Shown: one piece after another, positions 1 to 7,846 of the stretch
How the letters are laid out: each line of letters begins with the position of its first letter
Position numbering within the stretch: position 1 is the first letter of the stretch
Origin: Oscillospiraceae bacterium
GTDB taxonomy: Bacteria; Bacillota; Clostridia; Oscillospirales; Oscillospiraceae
Direction of reading: 5' to 3'
DNA: 62,910 bases
NCBI GenBank assembly: GCA_020025425.1
Contig: JAHHSD010000007.1
Coordinates: 1 to 62,910, forward strand
Program-made: the position numbers and the translations under genes
The notes under the pieces: model-generated
What the model saw: the letters and a program-made list of their open reading frames with translations, nothing else
Database searches by the model: none
Told to the model about the DNA's origin: nothing

Positions 1-2
1 CC

Positions 3-629
3 GGTATCACCGCCATCCAGATGGACCTGAAGAACGACGGTCTGACCCACGAGATCATCAAGGAGGCCCTGGAGATCACCAAGGACGCCCGCTTCGCCAT
101 CCTGGACGAGATCATGCTGCCCTGCATCTCCGCTCCCCGCACTGAGGTGAGCAAGTACGCCCCCAAGATGATCACCATGAAGATCGATCCCGACAAGATC
201 CGTGAGGTCATCGGCAAGGGCGGCTCCGTGATCCAGAAGATCACCGCCGAGTCCGGCGCCACCGTGGACATCGAGGACGACGGCACCATCCATATCGCCT
301 CCCCCGACGCCGCCTCCTGCGACGTGGCCAAGAAGATGATCGAGACCATCGTCTTTGTGCCCCAGGTCGGCGAGCTGTACTACGGCAAGGTGGTCCGCAT
401 CCTGCAGTTCGGCGCCTTCGTGGAGCTGGCCCCCGGCAAGGACGGCATGGTCCACATCTCCAAGCTGGCCGACCACCGCGTGGAGAAGGTGGAGGACGTG
501 GTCAACATCGGCGACATGATCTGGGTCAAGGTCACCGAGATCGACGACAAGGGCCGCGTCAATCTGAGCTACCGGGACGCTCTGAAGGAGATCCGCGCCA
601 AGAAAGAGGCCGGCGAGCCCATTAAGTAA
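3..629 (+). CDS. pnp: Polyribonucleotide nucleotidyltransferase (PNPase), C-terminal part
   Basis: This is the 3' end of a gene cut by the window start; the frame is open from base 3 (GITAIQMDLK...), so the catalytic RNase PH domains lie outside. What remains is the end of the second RNase PH domain, a KH domain with the IGKGG loop (about residues 60-110 of the fragment) and an S1 RNA-binding domain (GKVVRILQFGAFVELAPG, about 120-190). PNPase degrades RNA 3' to 5' by phosphorolysis in the cytoplasm. A strong intrinsic terminator follows directly. The domain order and the GITAIQMD motif make the call safe. Confidence 0.97.
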   Translation, partial: GITAIQMDLKNDGLTHEIIKEALEITKDARFAILDEIMLPCISAPRTEVSKYAPKMITMKIDPDKIREVIGKGGSVIQKITAESGATVDIEDDGTIHIASPDAASCDVAKKMIETIVFVPQVGELYYGKVVRILQFGAFVELAPGKDGMVHISKLADHRVEKVEDVVNIGDMIWVKVTEIDDKGRVNLSYRDALKEIRAKKEAGEPIK

Positions 630-655
630 TCGCACAGTCCAAAGAAAGCATCAAA

Positions 656-686
656 GCGGCGGAGTATCTGTACTCCGCCGCTTTTT
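656..686 (+). terminator. Intrinsic terminator of pnp
   Basis: An 11-bp perfect stem (gcggcggagta / tactccgccgc) with a tctg loop is followed by five T residues. It lies 26 bases after the pnp stop. Confidence 0.95.
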
Positions 687-700
687 CATGGGGGATGGAT

Positions 701-1702
701 ATGAATTACTCTGTTTTGAGCAAATACCGCTCTGAGCTGATGGGAATGGCCATGATCTGGGTTATGCTCTTCCACGCCTGGGACCTGGACCTGGGACTGA
801 AGCTGCTGGGGGATATCCGGGCGGCCGGCTTCGGAGGGGTGGATATTTTTATCGTCCTGTCCGCCATGGGGCTGGTCATGTCCCTGAGCCGCCGGGACCA
901 GGAGTATGGCGCATTCCTGTCCAGAAGGGCCTGGCGCATCCTGCCCGCCTATTTCCTGGTGATGGTGCCCTTCACCCTGTTTTCCATCTGGCGGGGGAAC
1001 GCCGACTGGGCCTCCCTCATCTGGAACTCCACCCTGCTCAACTACTGGGTCCACGCCAAGGGGTCCTTTAACTGGTATGTGTCTGGCATTATGCTGTTCT
1101 ATGCCGTCACCCCCTTCTGCTTCCACAAGCTCAAGGAGAAGAAGCACAGAACTCTGTGGACCGCCGCCGGGATTGCCCTGGGGCTGCTGTGCTGCCGCAT
1201 CCTCATCGACTGCGGCTACTGGGGACACCTGGACGTGGCCTACCGGGTGCCGGTGTTTTTCCTGGGCCTGCTGATGGGCTTCTATGTGGTGGAGGGCCGC
1301 AGAGTGGGCGGAAAGGACCTCCTCTTCTGGGCGGCCTGCGTGGCAGCTGGCGGGCTCTATGTGTTCATTTCGCCCAAAGTCACCGATGCGGGGCTGTACC
1401 TGCCCCTGTGCCACCTGTTTCTGCTCACCACGGTGCCCATGTGCCTGGCGGCCTGTCTGTGCTTCGACAAGCTGCCCCTGGGCTGGCTGCGGAAGCTGCT
1501 GCGGCTGGTGGGGGAGAACAGTTTGGAGATCTACCTGCTCAACGTGAGCTTTTTTGCGGAGACGGCCATGCTCCAGTCCTGGTTCGGCTTCGGTCCCAGC
1601 CGCAGGCTCTACTATCTGATTGCCATTACCCTGAACATTGTTCTGGGCGTGCTGCTCCACCGGGCTGTGGAGTACATACTGGCCCGGCGGAAGGCCGGCT
1701 GA
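701..1702 (+). CDS. Acyltransferase 3 family membrane protein
   Basis: A 333-residue polytopic protein with about ten hydrophobic segments. It starts YRSELMGMAMIWVMLFHAWD, the acyltransferase-3 pattern with the conserved His in the first membrane segment, followed by GGVDIFIVLSAMGL and SRRAWRILPAYF in segments 2-3. This family transfers acyl groups (often acetyl) to sugars of envelope polymers at the membrane. The exact substrate cannot be read. An ATG at 695 is in frame, but the GGGGG ribosome binding site at 690-694 is correctly spaced only for the ATG at 701. It may act with the nearby polysaccharide genes, but it has its own terminator. Confidence 0.85.
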   Translation: MNYSVLSKYRSELMGMAMIWVMLFHAWDLDLGLKLLGDIRAAGFGGVDIFIVLSAMGLVMSLSRRDQEYGAFLSRRAWRILPAYFLVMVPFTLFSIWRGNADWASLIWNSTLLNYWVHAKGSFNWYVSGIMLFYAVTPFCFHKLKEKKHRTLWTAAGIALGLLCCRILIDCGYWGHLDVAYRVPVFFLGLLMGFYVVEGRRVGGKDLLFWAACVAAGGLYVFISPKVTDAGLYLPLCHLFLLTTVPMCLAACLCFDKLPLGWLRKLLRLVGENSLEIYLLNVSFFAETAMLQSWFGFGPSRRLYYLIAITLNIVLGVLLHRAVEYILARRKAG

Positions 1703-1711
1703 CGAACAGAG

Positions 1712-1748
1712 ATCGGCGGACGCCCGACGGGCGCTCCGCCGATTTTTT
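1712..1748 (+). terminator. Intrinsic terminator after the acyltransferase gene
   Basis: The stem atcggcgga / tccgccgat, with an inner cgccc/gggcg extension, is followed by a run of T residues at 1743-1748. Confidence 0.93.
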
Positions 1749-1835
1749 CGGCCGGGAATGGAATTGTACTTTTTGGGGTAGAAAGAATATACAAAGAGCG
1801 GGACGCAGGAGCTGGGGATTCGGGTGTTTTCCGGC

Positions 1836-1864
1836 TTGCTAAATGGGGATGAATCCCCTATAAT
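1836..1864 (+). promoter_or_regulatory. Sigma-A promoter of the ATP-grasp gene
   Basis: The -35 TTGCTA (1836-1841) and -10 TATAAT (1859-1864) are separated by 17 bp. Transcription would start near 1871, so translation must begin downstream, supporting the start at 1917. A second, weaker candidate is TTGTAC (1764) with TATACA (1788). Confidence 0.75.
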
Positions 1865-1916
1865 GGAGCGAGACAAGTTTCTTATTTTATGGAGTTTTAC
1901 ACGGAGGGATCGAGAT

Positions 1917-2870
1917 ATGGGGAAAGTTCAGCGGCTTTTGGCCCGATTCGATGAGATGGGCCGCTACCCCATCCAGGAGCTGGGGTACTCCCGGCTGAAG
2001 CTGATGATCGACTACGCGGGGGCCTTCCTGGTCCACCGCTGCACCATTGCGGATTATTTTCTGTACCACTTCTATGAGCGCAACCGGGCGGGGCGCAGGG
2101 AGTTTGCCACCCTGTACGACATGCGGGATATCCACCGGAAAAATCCCCAGACCGCCTTCGCTGATTTTGAGGAAAAGGACCGCTTTCTGGAGCGGTTCGG
2201 CGACTACCTCCACCGGGACTGGATCGGCCGGGTCTATCGGAACACCCGGGAGGAGTTCGACGCCTTTGCCGATGCCCACCCCAACTGCATCATCAAGCCC
2301 CGCACCGAGTCCGGCGGCGAGGGCGTGGAGCTGTGCACCATCACCCCGGAGAACCGGGACCAGGTGTGGGAGCGGCTGGTGAAGGAGGACCGGATCGCGG
2401 AGTCCCTGCTGGTCCAGTGCCCTGAGATGGCCCGGCTCCACCCCAGCTCGGTGAACACCGTGCGGATGCTCACCATCAAGGGCAAGCTGGTCTCCGCGGT
2501 GCTGCGCATGGGCGTGGGCGGCGGCTTTGTGGACAACGGCTGCTCCGGCGGCATCTTTGCCGGGCTGGATATCGACACCGGCATCGTCACCACCAAGGGC
2601 GCCGACCTGATGGAGCACCGCTTCCTGCTCCACCCCACCACCGGGGTGACCATCCCCGGCTTCCAGGTCCCCCAGTGGGACAAGGTGTGCGAGACGGTGA
2701 CCCAGGCGGTGAAGCTGATCCCCAACGCGGTCATCGTGGGCTGGGATGTGGCCATCACCGACGAGGGCCCCGCCCTCATCGAAGGCAACGCCTACCCCAG
2801 CGTGCAGATCATGCAGACCGCAGGCATGGAGGGCATGAAGCGGCTGTGGAAGTCCGCCCTGGAGGGTTAA
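1917..2870 (+). CDS. Sugar-transfer-associated ATP-grasp protein
   Basis: A 317-residue soluble protein. Its ATP-grasp signature is visible in the middle and C-terminal half: CIIKPRTESGGEGVEL for the ATP-binding strand and loop, then VNTVRMLTIKG, and VGWDVAITDEGPALIEGNAY near the end for the metal-binding acidic/Asn residues. This matches the ATP-grasp family found beside glycosyltransferases and capsule genes. The ligated substrates are unknown. The frame is open further upstream (ATG 1824, 1863), but GGAGGG at 1903-1908 sits 8 bases before ATG 1917, and the promoter -10 lies at 1859. Convergent with the next operon. Confidence 0.8.
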   Translation: MGKVQRLLARFDEMGRYPIQELGYSRLKLMIDYAGAFLVHRCTIADYFLYHFYERNRAGRREFATLYDMRDIHRKNPQTAFADFEEKDRFLERFGDYLHRDWIGRVYRNTREEFDAFADAHPNCIIKPRTESGGEGVELCTITPENRDQVWERLVKEDRIAESLLVQCPEMARLHPSSVNTVRMLTIKGKLVSAVLRMGVGGGFVDNGCSGGIFAGLDIDTGIVTTKGADLMEHRFLLHPTTGVTIPGFQVPQWDKVCETVTQAVKLIPNAVIVGWDVAITDEGPALIEGNAYPSVQIMQTAGMEGMKRLWKSALEG

Positions 2871-2880
2871 CTCAGAACAG

Positions 2881-2924
2881 AAAAAGATGGTATGTCAGTG
2901 AAATCTGACATACCATCTTTTTTT
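2881..2924. terminator. Bidirectional terminator
   Basis: A long stem (aaaaagatggtatgtcag / ctgacataccatcttttt) with a 6-nt loop has A-rich and T-rich flanks. It can stop both the ATP-grasp gene and the convergent minus-strand operon, whose last stop codon overlaps it. Confidence 0.93.
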
Positions 2925-3822
2925 AATCGGCAAAGCGCAGGGAGAGGGAGCCGCTCAGGGTGTCCATGGAGAACTGGGCGGAGCCGTCGCCCACGATGTA
3001 GAGCCCATCGTGGCGGACGCCGGGGAAGTCGGAGTGGAAGTCGGTTTTCTCCAGACCGTCCCAGTCCACCACGAACTGGCTGTCCCGGGGGAGGCGGAGC
3101 TCCATGCTGCCGGACATGGAGTCAAATTCAATGGACTGGGGGCACTGGGGGAAGCTGCCCACAAGACTGCCGTCCATGGTGTCCATGTTGATGGTGCCCG
3201 CCTGGGTCCCCTGGAGGTTCAGCGCCCCTTTCATGGAGCCCAGGGAGAGCTCAGACACCGCGCCGCCCTGGATGGTCACATCCCCGTCCGCCATGGACAG
3301 CTCCGCGTCCCCGATGTGCAGCTCCTTCAGCACCACCCCGCTGTCCACCGAGCTGACCTCCAGGTCAGACAGGCGCTGGGCCAGCTGCCGGGGGATACGG
3401 ATTACCAGATCCTTCTGGAGGGAGGGGTAGGAGAAGGTAAAGCCCACCTTGGGGGAGCGGATGCAGAAGATCTCCAGGGTGCCGCCAGAGACACGGTAGT
3501 CCAGGGCATTGTGCTCGTCCAGGGGCTGGGCACAGATCTCCTGGATGGAGATGTCCGCCCCGTCGTAGGCCTCAATGGTCACCGCTCCGTCCAGCCAGTC
3601 CACAGACAGGCCGTGGACCCCGTCGGGGGAGAGAGTGTAGGACCCGTCGGCGCGGAAGTCGCCGGTGCTGGCCTGGCTGCGGTAGAAAACCACGTCCCAC
3701 AGCCCCTCGTGGTAGATCCGGTCAAAATGGGCGCCCATGACGCCGCCGACCACCATCAGGATCAGGCCCAGGGCAATCAGAGCGGAGGAGAGAAGCAGCA
3801 GTATTTTGGTGTGTTTTTTCAT
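2923..3822 (-). CDS. DUF4097 family beta-repeat protein
   Basis: A 299-residue protein with an N-terminal membrane anchor (residues 6-30, LLLLSSALIALGLILMVVGG) and a long C-terminal region of short beta-strand repeats (LSVDWLDGAVTIE, LEVSSVDSGVVLKELHIGDA, LSMADGDVTIQGG, NMDTMDGSLVG, FDSMSGSMEL). This is the DUF4097 'putative adhesin' fold, also seen in LiaG/YvlB-like envelope-stress proteins. It lies 3 bases after the DUF1700 gene with AGGAGG overlapping that gene's end, so the two are co-translated. It is probably exposed outside the membrane. Function is unknown; the padR-DUF1700-DUF4097 set is a recurrent Firmicute operon. Confidence 0.85.
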   Translation of the reverse strand: MKKHTKILLLLSSALIALGLILMVVGGVMGAHFDRIYHEGLWDVVFYRSQASTGDFRADGSYTLSPDGVHGLSVDWLDGAVTIEAYDGADISIQEICAQPLDEHNALDYRVSGGTLEIFCIRSPKVGFTFSYPSLQKDLVIRIPRQLAQRLSDLEVSSVDSGVVLKELHIGDAELSMADGDVTIQGGAVSELSLGSMKGALNLQGTQAGTINMDTMDGSLVGSFPQCPQSIEFDSMSGSMELRLPRDSQFVVDWDGLEKTDFHSDFPGVRHDGLYIVGDGSAQFSMDTLSGSLSLRFAD

Positions 3823-3825
3823 GGA

Positions 3826-4419
3826 TCACGCCTCCTTTTTGATGAACAGGCCCTTGATGCTGCGGTAGATCCATCTGCCGCCCCGGAACAGGAACACAGA
3901 GGACTGCTCCGCGGCCAGAAAAACCAGGATGGCCAGCCCCAGGATCAGAAGTCCGGAGCCCAGGGAGAAGGGGACATAGGCGGCCCCCAGAGGGAACAGG
4001 GTGAAGCCCTTGATGAAAATGATCAGACCGGCCAGGCCCAGGGCAAAGACGACAATAAAGAGGGCTGCGATCACCGTCCAGATGGCCAATGCCACACCGC
4101 CGCCGGCCAGAACCAGGGCCAGGAGCAGAGGGACCCACAGGGGGGCACCCAGGATCGTCACGATCACAGCGGCTGCGGTCCAGCCGTTTTTGGGGCGGAG
4201 CTTCGTCCGGACCAGAGTGGGCAGAGGGGTGTCCCGCAGGATGTTCTGAATGATCTCCTGCACATCGCCCAGCTTGGCCACCGCCTCCTCCTCGCTCATG
4301 CCGTCCTCCATCATATCGGCCAGCAGCTCCTCGTAGTAGTCCCGCTGCCGCATCACCTCGTCCGGAGGGAGCTGCCGGAGCCCCGAGGTGAGTGTCTGTA
4401 AAAATTGTTCCTTACTCAT
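3826..4419 (-). CDS. DUF1700 (HAAS domain) membrane protein
   Basis: 197 residues. The N-terminal about 80 residues form the helical HAAS/DUF1700 domain (LPPDEVMRQRDYYEELLADM, then MSEEEAVAKLGDVQEI). They are followed by about four hydrophobic segments. Such proteins are typically paired with PadR regulators and are thought to sense or transmit envelope signals. AAGGAG lies 6 bases before the chosen ATG, which overlaps the end of padR (ATGAGTAA, 4412-4419), indicating translational coupling. The in-frame upstream start at 4437 is inside padR and has no ribosome binding site. Function is inferred only from context. Confidence 0.85.
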   Translation of the reverse strand: MSKEQFLQTLTSGLRQLPPDEVMRQRDYYEELLADMMEDGMSEEEAVAKLGDVQEIIQNILRDTPLPTLVRTKLRPKNGWTAAAVIVTILGAPLWVPLLLALVLAGGGVALAIWTVIAALFIVVFALGLAGLIIFIKGFTLFPLGAAYVPFSLGSGLLILGLAILVFLAAEQSSVFLFRGGRWIYRSIKGLFIKKEA

Positions 4420-4729
4420 GTTTGACTCCTTCCTCAATGTACTGGTAGATCTGTTTGATCTCCTCCCAATCTTTCAGGAAATCCAGGATCTGCCGGCGGC
4501 CCAGCTCTGTGATCCGGTACATTTTCCGCAGCCGGCCGTCGTGCTCCACCGAGTGGGCCGCCAGACAGGCACTGGACTCCAGGCGGCGCAGAATGGGATA
4601 CAATGTAGATTCCGAAATGTCGATATAGGGGGTCAGATCCTTTAAAATCTGATATCCATAGGATTCTCCCCGGCTGAGGACAGAGAGGACGCACACATCC
4701 AGAAGTCCTTTCTTCATCTGTGGGGTCAA
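4412..4729 (-). CDS. PadR family transcriptional regulator
   Basis: A 105-residue protein made of the PadR winged helix: MKKGLLDVCVLSVLSRGESYGYQI, then ISESTLYPILRRLES as recognition helix, and a wing with DGRLRKMYRITELGRR. The C-terminal helix for dimerisation is short (WEEIKQIYQYIEEG). It probably represses its own operon with DUF1700 and DUF4097. The start is a TTG: AAGGAGG (minus strand, around 4738-4744) is 8 bases upstream, while the in-frame GTG at 4738 lies inside the ribosome binding site. Two inverted repeats in the promoter are likely operators. Confidence 0.9.
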   Translation of the reverse strand: MTPQMKKGLLDVCVLSVLSRGESYGYQILKDLTPYIDISESTLYPILRRLESSACLAAHSVEHDGRLRKMYRITELGRRQILDFLKDWEEIKQIYQYIEEGVKHE

Positions 4730-4751
4730 ATCGAACACCTCCTTATGCGCT

Positions 4752-4782
4752 ATACTATATAACACATAGTATTGTGTGTCAA
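4752..4782 (-). promoter_or_regulatory. padR promoter with overlapping operator dyads
   Basis: On the minus strand, TTGACA (4777-4782), a 17-bp spacer and TATAGT (4754-4759) form a near-consensus promoter. Two inverted repeats overlap it: ATACTAT-N7-ATAGTAT (4752-4772) and ACACA-N6-TGTGT (4762-4777). Their position between -35 and -10 suits autorepression by PadR. Confidence 0.8.
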
Positions 4783-4831
4783 GAGGTATTTAAAAAAGAT
4801 AAAAGGGGGAGAGGACCCGCCGGAAGAAAGC

Positions 4832-4871
4832 AAAACCCCCGCACGGAAGTTTCGTTCCGTGCGGGGGGTTC
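4832..4871 (-). terminator. Intrinsic terminator of pncB
   Basis: The stem ccccgcacggaa / ttccgtgcgggg is followed on the minus strand by TTTTGCTTTC. It lies just after the pncB stop. Confidence 0.88.
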
Positions 4872-4880
4872 TCTGCCATA

Positions 4881-6329
4881 TCAGCCCATCTCGTGGCGGT
4901 TGAGCAGGGACTGCTTGACGTTCCACAGCTTCTGGCTGAGATCCACATAGTAGTTGTGGGGATTTTCAAAGCGCTTGACCTCGTCCCACAGGGCGTCCAC
5001 CTGCCGCTGGCAGTAGGCGCGGCTGGTCTGGAGGTCGGGGACCTGGTAGACCAGCTGGCCGTTCTGGAAGACGGGCACCAGCAGCTCCCGGACCTCGATA
5101 TTGGTGTACACCTTCCGTTTCCAGGTGGCCACCGGGTCAAAGAGCTCCAGGGGCTGGGTGAAGTCGATCTCCTCGTCGTGGAGGCAGAGCAGATCGGCCT
5201 CCGCCTTGCCCGTGGCCTTGGAGAAGATGCGGTAGACCTTCTTGAAGTGGGGGGTGGTGATCTTGGCGGGGTTCTCGCTGATCTTGATTTTGGGGATAAT
5301 GTTTCCGTCGGCGTCCTCGATGGCGGTCAGCTTGTAGACGCCGCCGAACACCGGCTCGGAGCGGGAGGTGATGAGCCGCTCGCCCACGCCGAAGGAGTCG
5401 ATCCGGGCACCCTGGCGGACCAGATCCCGGATGATGTACTCGTCCAGGGCGTTGGAGGCGAAGATCTTGCAGTCGGTGAGCCCGGCCTCGTCCAGCATCT
5501 GGCGGGCCTTCTGGCTGAGATAGGTCAGATCACCGCTGTCCAGGCGGATGCCGCACTTGGTGATGCCCTGGGGCAGAAGGACCTCCTGGAAGGCCTTGAT
5601 GGCGTTGGGTACGCCGGATTTCAGGACGTTATAGGTGTCCACCAGCAGAATGGCGTTCTGGGGGTAGAGCTGGCAGTAGGTCTTGAAGGCGGTGTACTCG
5701 TCGGGGAACATCTGGACCCAGGAGTGGGCCATGGTTCCGGTGGCGGGGGAGCCGTAGTGCTGGTCAGCCATGGTGCAGGCGGTGGCGGAGCAGCCGGCAA
5801 TGTAGCTGGCCCGGGCGCCCAGCACAGCGCCGTCAGGGCCGTGGGCCCGGCGGGAGCCGAATTCCGCCACAGGGCGGCCCTCGGCGGCCCGGACGATGCG
5901 GTTGGACTTGGTGGCGATCAGGCTCTGGTGGTTGAGACACAGCAGAATGAAGGTCTCGATGAACTGGGCCTGGATCGCAGGGGCGCGGACGGTGAGCAGA
6001 GGCTCGCCGGGGAACACCGGGGTGCCCTCAGGCACAGCCCAGATATCACCGGTAAACTTGAACTCAGCCAGGTAGTCGAGAAACTCCTGGGAAAAACAGC
6101 CCTTGGAGCTCAGATAGGCCAGATCCTCCTGATCAAAGTGCAGATCCTGGATATATTCCACCACCTGGGCCAGTCCGGCCGCGATGGCAAACCCGCCCTT
6201 GTCGGGGACACTGCGGAAAAATACATCGAAGTAGCAAATGCGGTCGGCCATCTCAGTCTGGAAGTAGCCGTTGCCCATGGTCAGCTCATAAAAATCGCAG
6301 AGCATGGTAAAATTGGTCTTTTCTTTCAT
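4881..6329 (-). CDS. pncB: Nicotinate phosphoribosyltransferase
   Basis: 482 residues, full length for the family. It makes nicotinate mononucleotide from nicotinate and PRPP with ATP, the entry step of NAD salvage. Visible landmarks are TMLCDFYELTMGNGYF at the N-terminus, VAEFGSRRAHGPDGA with the conserved RRAHG segment and a phosphorylatable His region, GTMAHSWVQMF, LLVDTYNVLKSG and GIRLDSGDL in the phosphate-binding barrel strands, and FGVGERLITS near the C-terminal third. AGGAGG lies upstream of the ATG. It is a single-gene unit with its own promoter and terminator. Confidence 0.96.
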   Translation of the reverse strand: MKEKTNFTMLCDFYELTMGNGYFQTEMADRICYFDVFFRSVPDKGGFAIAAGLAQVVEYIQDLHFDQEDLAYLSSKGCFSQEFLDYLAEFKFTGDIWAVPEGTPVFPGEPLLTVRAPAIQAQFIETFILLCLNHQSLIATKSNRIVRAAEGRPVAEFGSRRAHGPDGAVLGARASYIAGCSATACTMADQHYGSPATGTMAHSWVQMFPDEYTAFKTYCQLYPQNAILLVDTYNVLKSGVPNAIKAFQEVLLPQGITKCGIRLDSGDLTYLSQKARQMLDEAGLTDCKIFASNALDEYIIRDLVRQGARIDSFGVGERLITSRSEPVFGGVYKLTAIEDADGNIIPKIKISENPAKITTPHFKKVYRIFSKATGKAEADLLCLHDEEIDFTQPLELFDPVATWKRKVYTNIEVRELLVPVFQNGQLVYQVPDLQTSRAYCQRQVDALWDEVKRFENPHNYYVDLSQKLWNVKQSLLNRHEMG

Positions 6330-6390
6330 CCCGTAGGATGCCTCCTCTTTCTTTTCCCAGAGACCAGGTCCCTGTTGAAAGTATTACTTT

Positions 6391-6419
6391 ATTATACTTG
6401 AAATTCTGGGGAAAGGCAA
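6391..6419 (-). promoter_or_regulatory. Promoter of pncB
   Basis: On the minus strand, TTGCCT (6414-6419) and a perfect TATAAT (6391-6396) are 17 bp apart, about 60 bases upstream of the pncB start. Confidence 0.7.
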
Positions 6420-6546
6420 GAAAAAGCGGGGCGGAAGCCTGGACGCATGCAGAGAATCGGCAGTACGGTGCTGATGAAGATTTCCCGGCCGCAGACGCAT
6501 TCTTAAAGGAATATCTATATCTTTTCGAATCTGTGTATGGTATAAT
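6420..6546 (+). promoter_or_regulatory. Intergenic region with extended -10 promoter of glf
   Basis: The divergent pncB/glf gap of about 317 bases holds the pncB promoter and, on the plus strand, TGGTATAAT (-10 at 6541-6546, an extended -10 with TGN). No good -35 is visible. The predicted leader to glf is about 95 bases. Nothing else recognisable lies between 6420 and 6535. Confidence 0.6.
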
Positions 6547-6646
6547 AAGCAAAATGCGTCTATTGTACCTGATTTTGAGCCGGCCTGAGGGTATGGCATG
6601 GTATGGTAGCCGCCGCATCAAACTATAAAAAGGTGGAAAACCCCTT

Positions 6647-7822
6647 ATGAACTATGACGTATTGGTGATCGGTGCGGGCTTTGCCGGCGCGGTGACCGCG
6701 GGTGAGCTGGCCCGACGCGGCGGGAAACGGGTGCTGGTGCTGGAGCGCCGGGACCATGTGGGCGGAAACGCCTATGACTGCCTGGACGAGCAGGGCGTGC
6801 TGATCCATCGCTATGGCCCCCATATCTTCCACACCCAGAACAAGCGGGTCTATGACTATCTGTCCCAGTACACCAAATGGCTGGATTACCAGCATGAGGT
6901 GGTGGCCAGCATCCCGGACGGACAGGGCGGACGGCTGGAGATGCCGGTCCCCTTCAACCTGACCTCTTTGGAGATCGCCTTCGGCCCGGAGAAGGCCGCC
7001 CAGCTGGAGCGCAAGCTCATTGACACCTACGGGGCGGAGAAGAAGGTCACCATCCTGGAGCTGCGGGAGAACGCCGACCCGGAGATCGCGGCCCTGGCCG
7101 ACTATGTCTATGACCACGTCTTTGTGAAGTACACCATGAAGCAGTGGGGTCAGACCCCGGAGGAGATCGACCCGGCCACCACGGCCCGGGTACCTGTGTT
7201 CCTGTCCCGGGACTGCCGGTATTTCCAGGACCCCTATCAGGGGATGCCCGAACAGGGCTACACCCCCCTGTTTGAGGCCATTCTGGATCACCCCGGCATC
7301 ACCGTGGAGCTGGGCCGGGACGCCCTGGAGCGGGTGAAGCTGGAGGACGGACAGATCCTGCTGGACGGGGAGGTTTTCCGCAGCCCGGTGATCTACACCG
7401 GCGCGGCGGACGAGCTGTTTGGCTGCCGCTTCGGCCGCCTGCCCTACCGGACCCTGGATTTCAAATTTGAGAGCCACAAGGGCCCCTATTACCAGAGCCA
7501 CGGCACGGTGAACTACACGATGGATGAGGAGTTCACCCGGATTACCGAGTTCAAACGGCTGACCGGCCAGACCCGGCCCCAGTCGGTGACCACCATTATG
7601 AAGGAGTACTCCCGGGCCTATACCGGCGCGGCGGAGGAGACCCCCTACTACGCCATCATCAACGAAAACAACAACGCCCTCTACGCCAAATACCGCGGGG
7701 AGGCGGAGCGCTTCTCCAATCTGCATCTGCTGGGCCGTCTGGCCGAATACAAATACTACAACATGGACGCCATCGCCGCCCGGGCCCTGGAGCTGGCCGA
7801 CACCCTGCTGAGCCGGGGCTGA
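6647..7822 (+). CDS. glf: UDP-galactopyranose mutase
   Basis: 391 residues, FAD-dependent. It converts UDP-galactopyranose to UDP-galactofuranose for surface glycans. The N-terminal dinucleotide-binding motif (VLVIGAGFAGAVTAGELARR) and the family-typical RRDHVGGNAYD and RYGPHIFHTQNKRVYDY are present, as is the substrate-binding region with MKQWGQTPEEIDP. Length equals that of known Glf proteins. AAAGGTGG lies before the ATG. It is followed 24 bases later by a family 2 glycosyltransferase, which plausibly uses the product or the same glycan. Confidence 0.96.
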   Translation: MNYDVLVIGAGFAGAVTAGELARRGGKRVLVLERRDHVGGNAYDCLDEQGVLIHRYGPHIFHTQNKRVYDYLSQYTKWLDYQHEVVASIPDGQGGRLEMPVPFNLTSLEIAFGPEKAAQLERKLIDTYGAEKKVTILELRENADPEIAALADYVYDHVFVKYTMKQWGQTPEEIDPATTARVPVFLSRDCRYFQDPYQGMPEQGYTPLFEAILDHPGITVELGRDALERVKLEDGQILLDGEVFRSPVIYTGAADELFGCRFGRLPYRTLDFKFESHKGPYYQSHGTVNYTMDEEFTRITEFKRLTGQTRPQSVTTIMKEYSRAYTGAAEETPYYAIINENNNALYAKYRGEAERFSNLHLLGRLAEYKYYNMDAIAARALELADTLLSRG

Positions 7823-7846
7823 GCGGGAGGAAAAGGAGGATATTTC

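Noticed and set aside
1917..2870. Annotation of the ATP-grasp gene as carbamoyl-phosphate synthase or RimK-like enzyme
   Set aside because: The motifs and size fit the sugar-transfer-associated ATP-grasp group better, and the flanking sequence around YDMRDIHRKNP is not seen in those enzymes.
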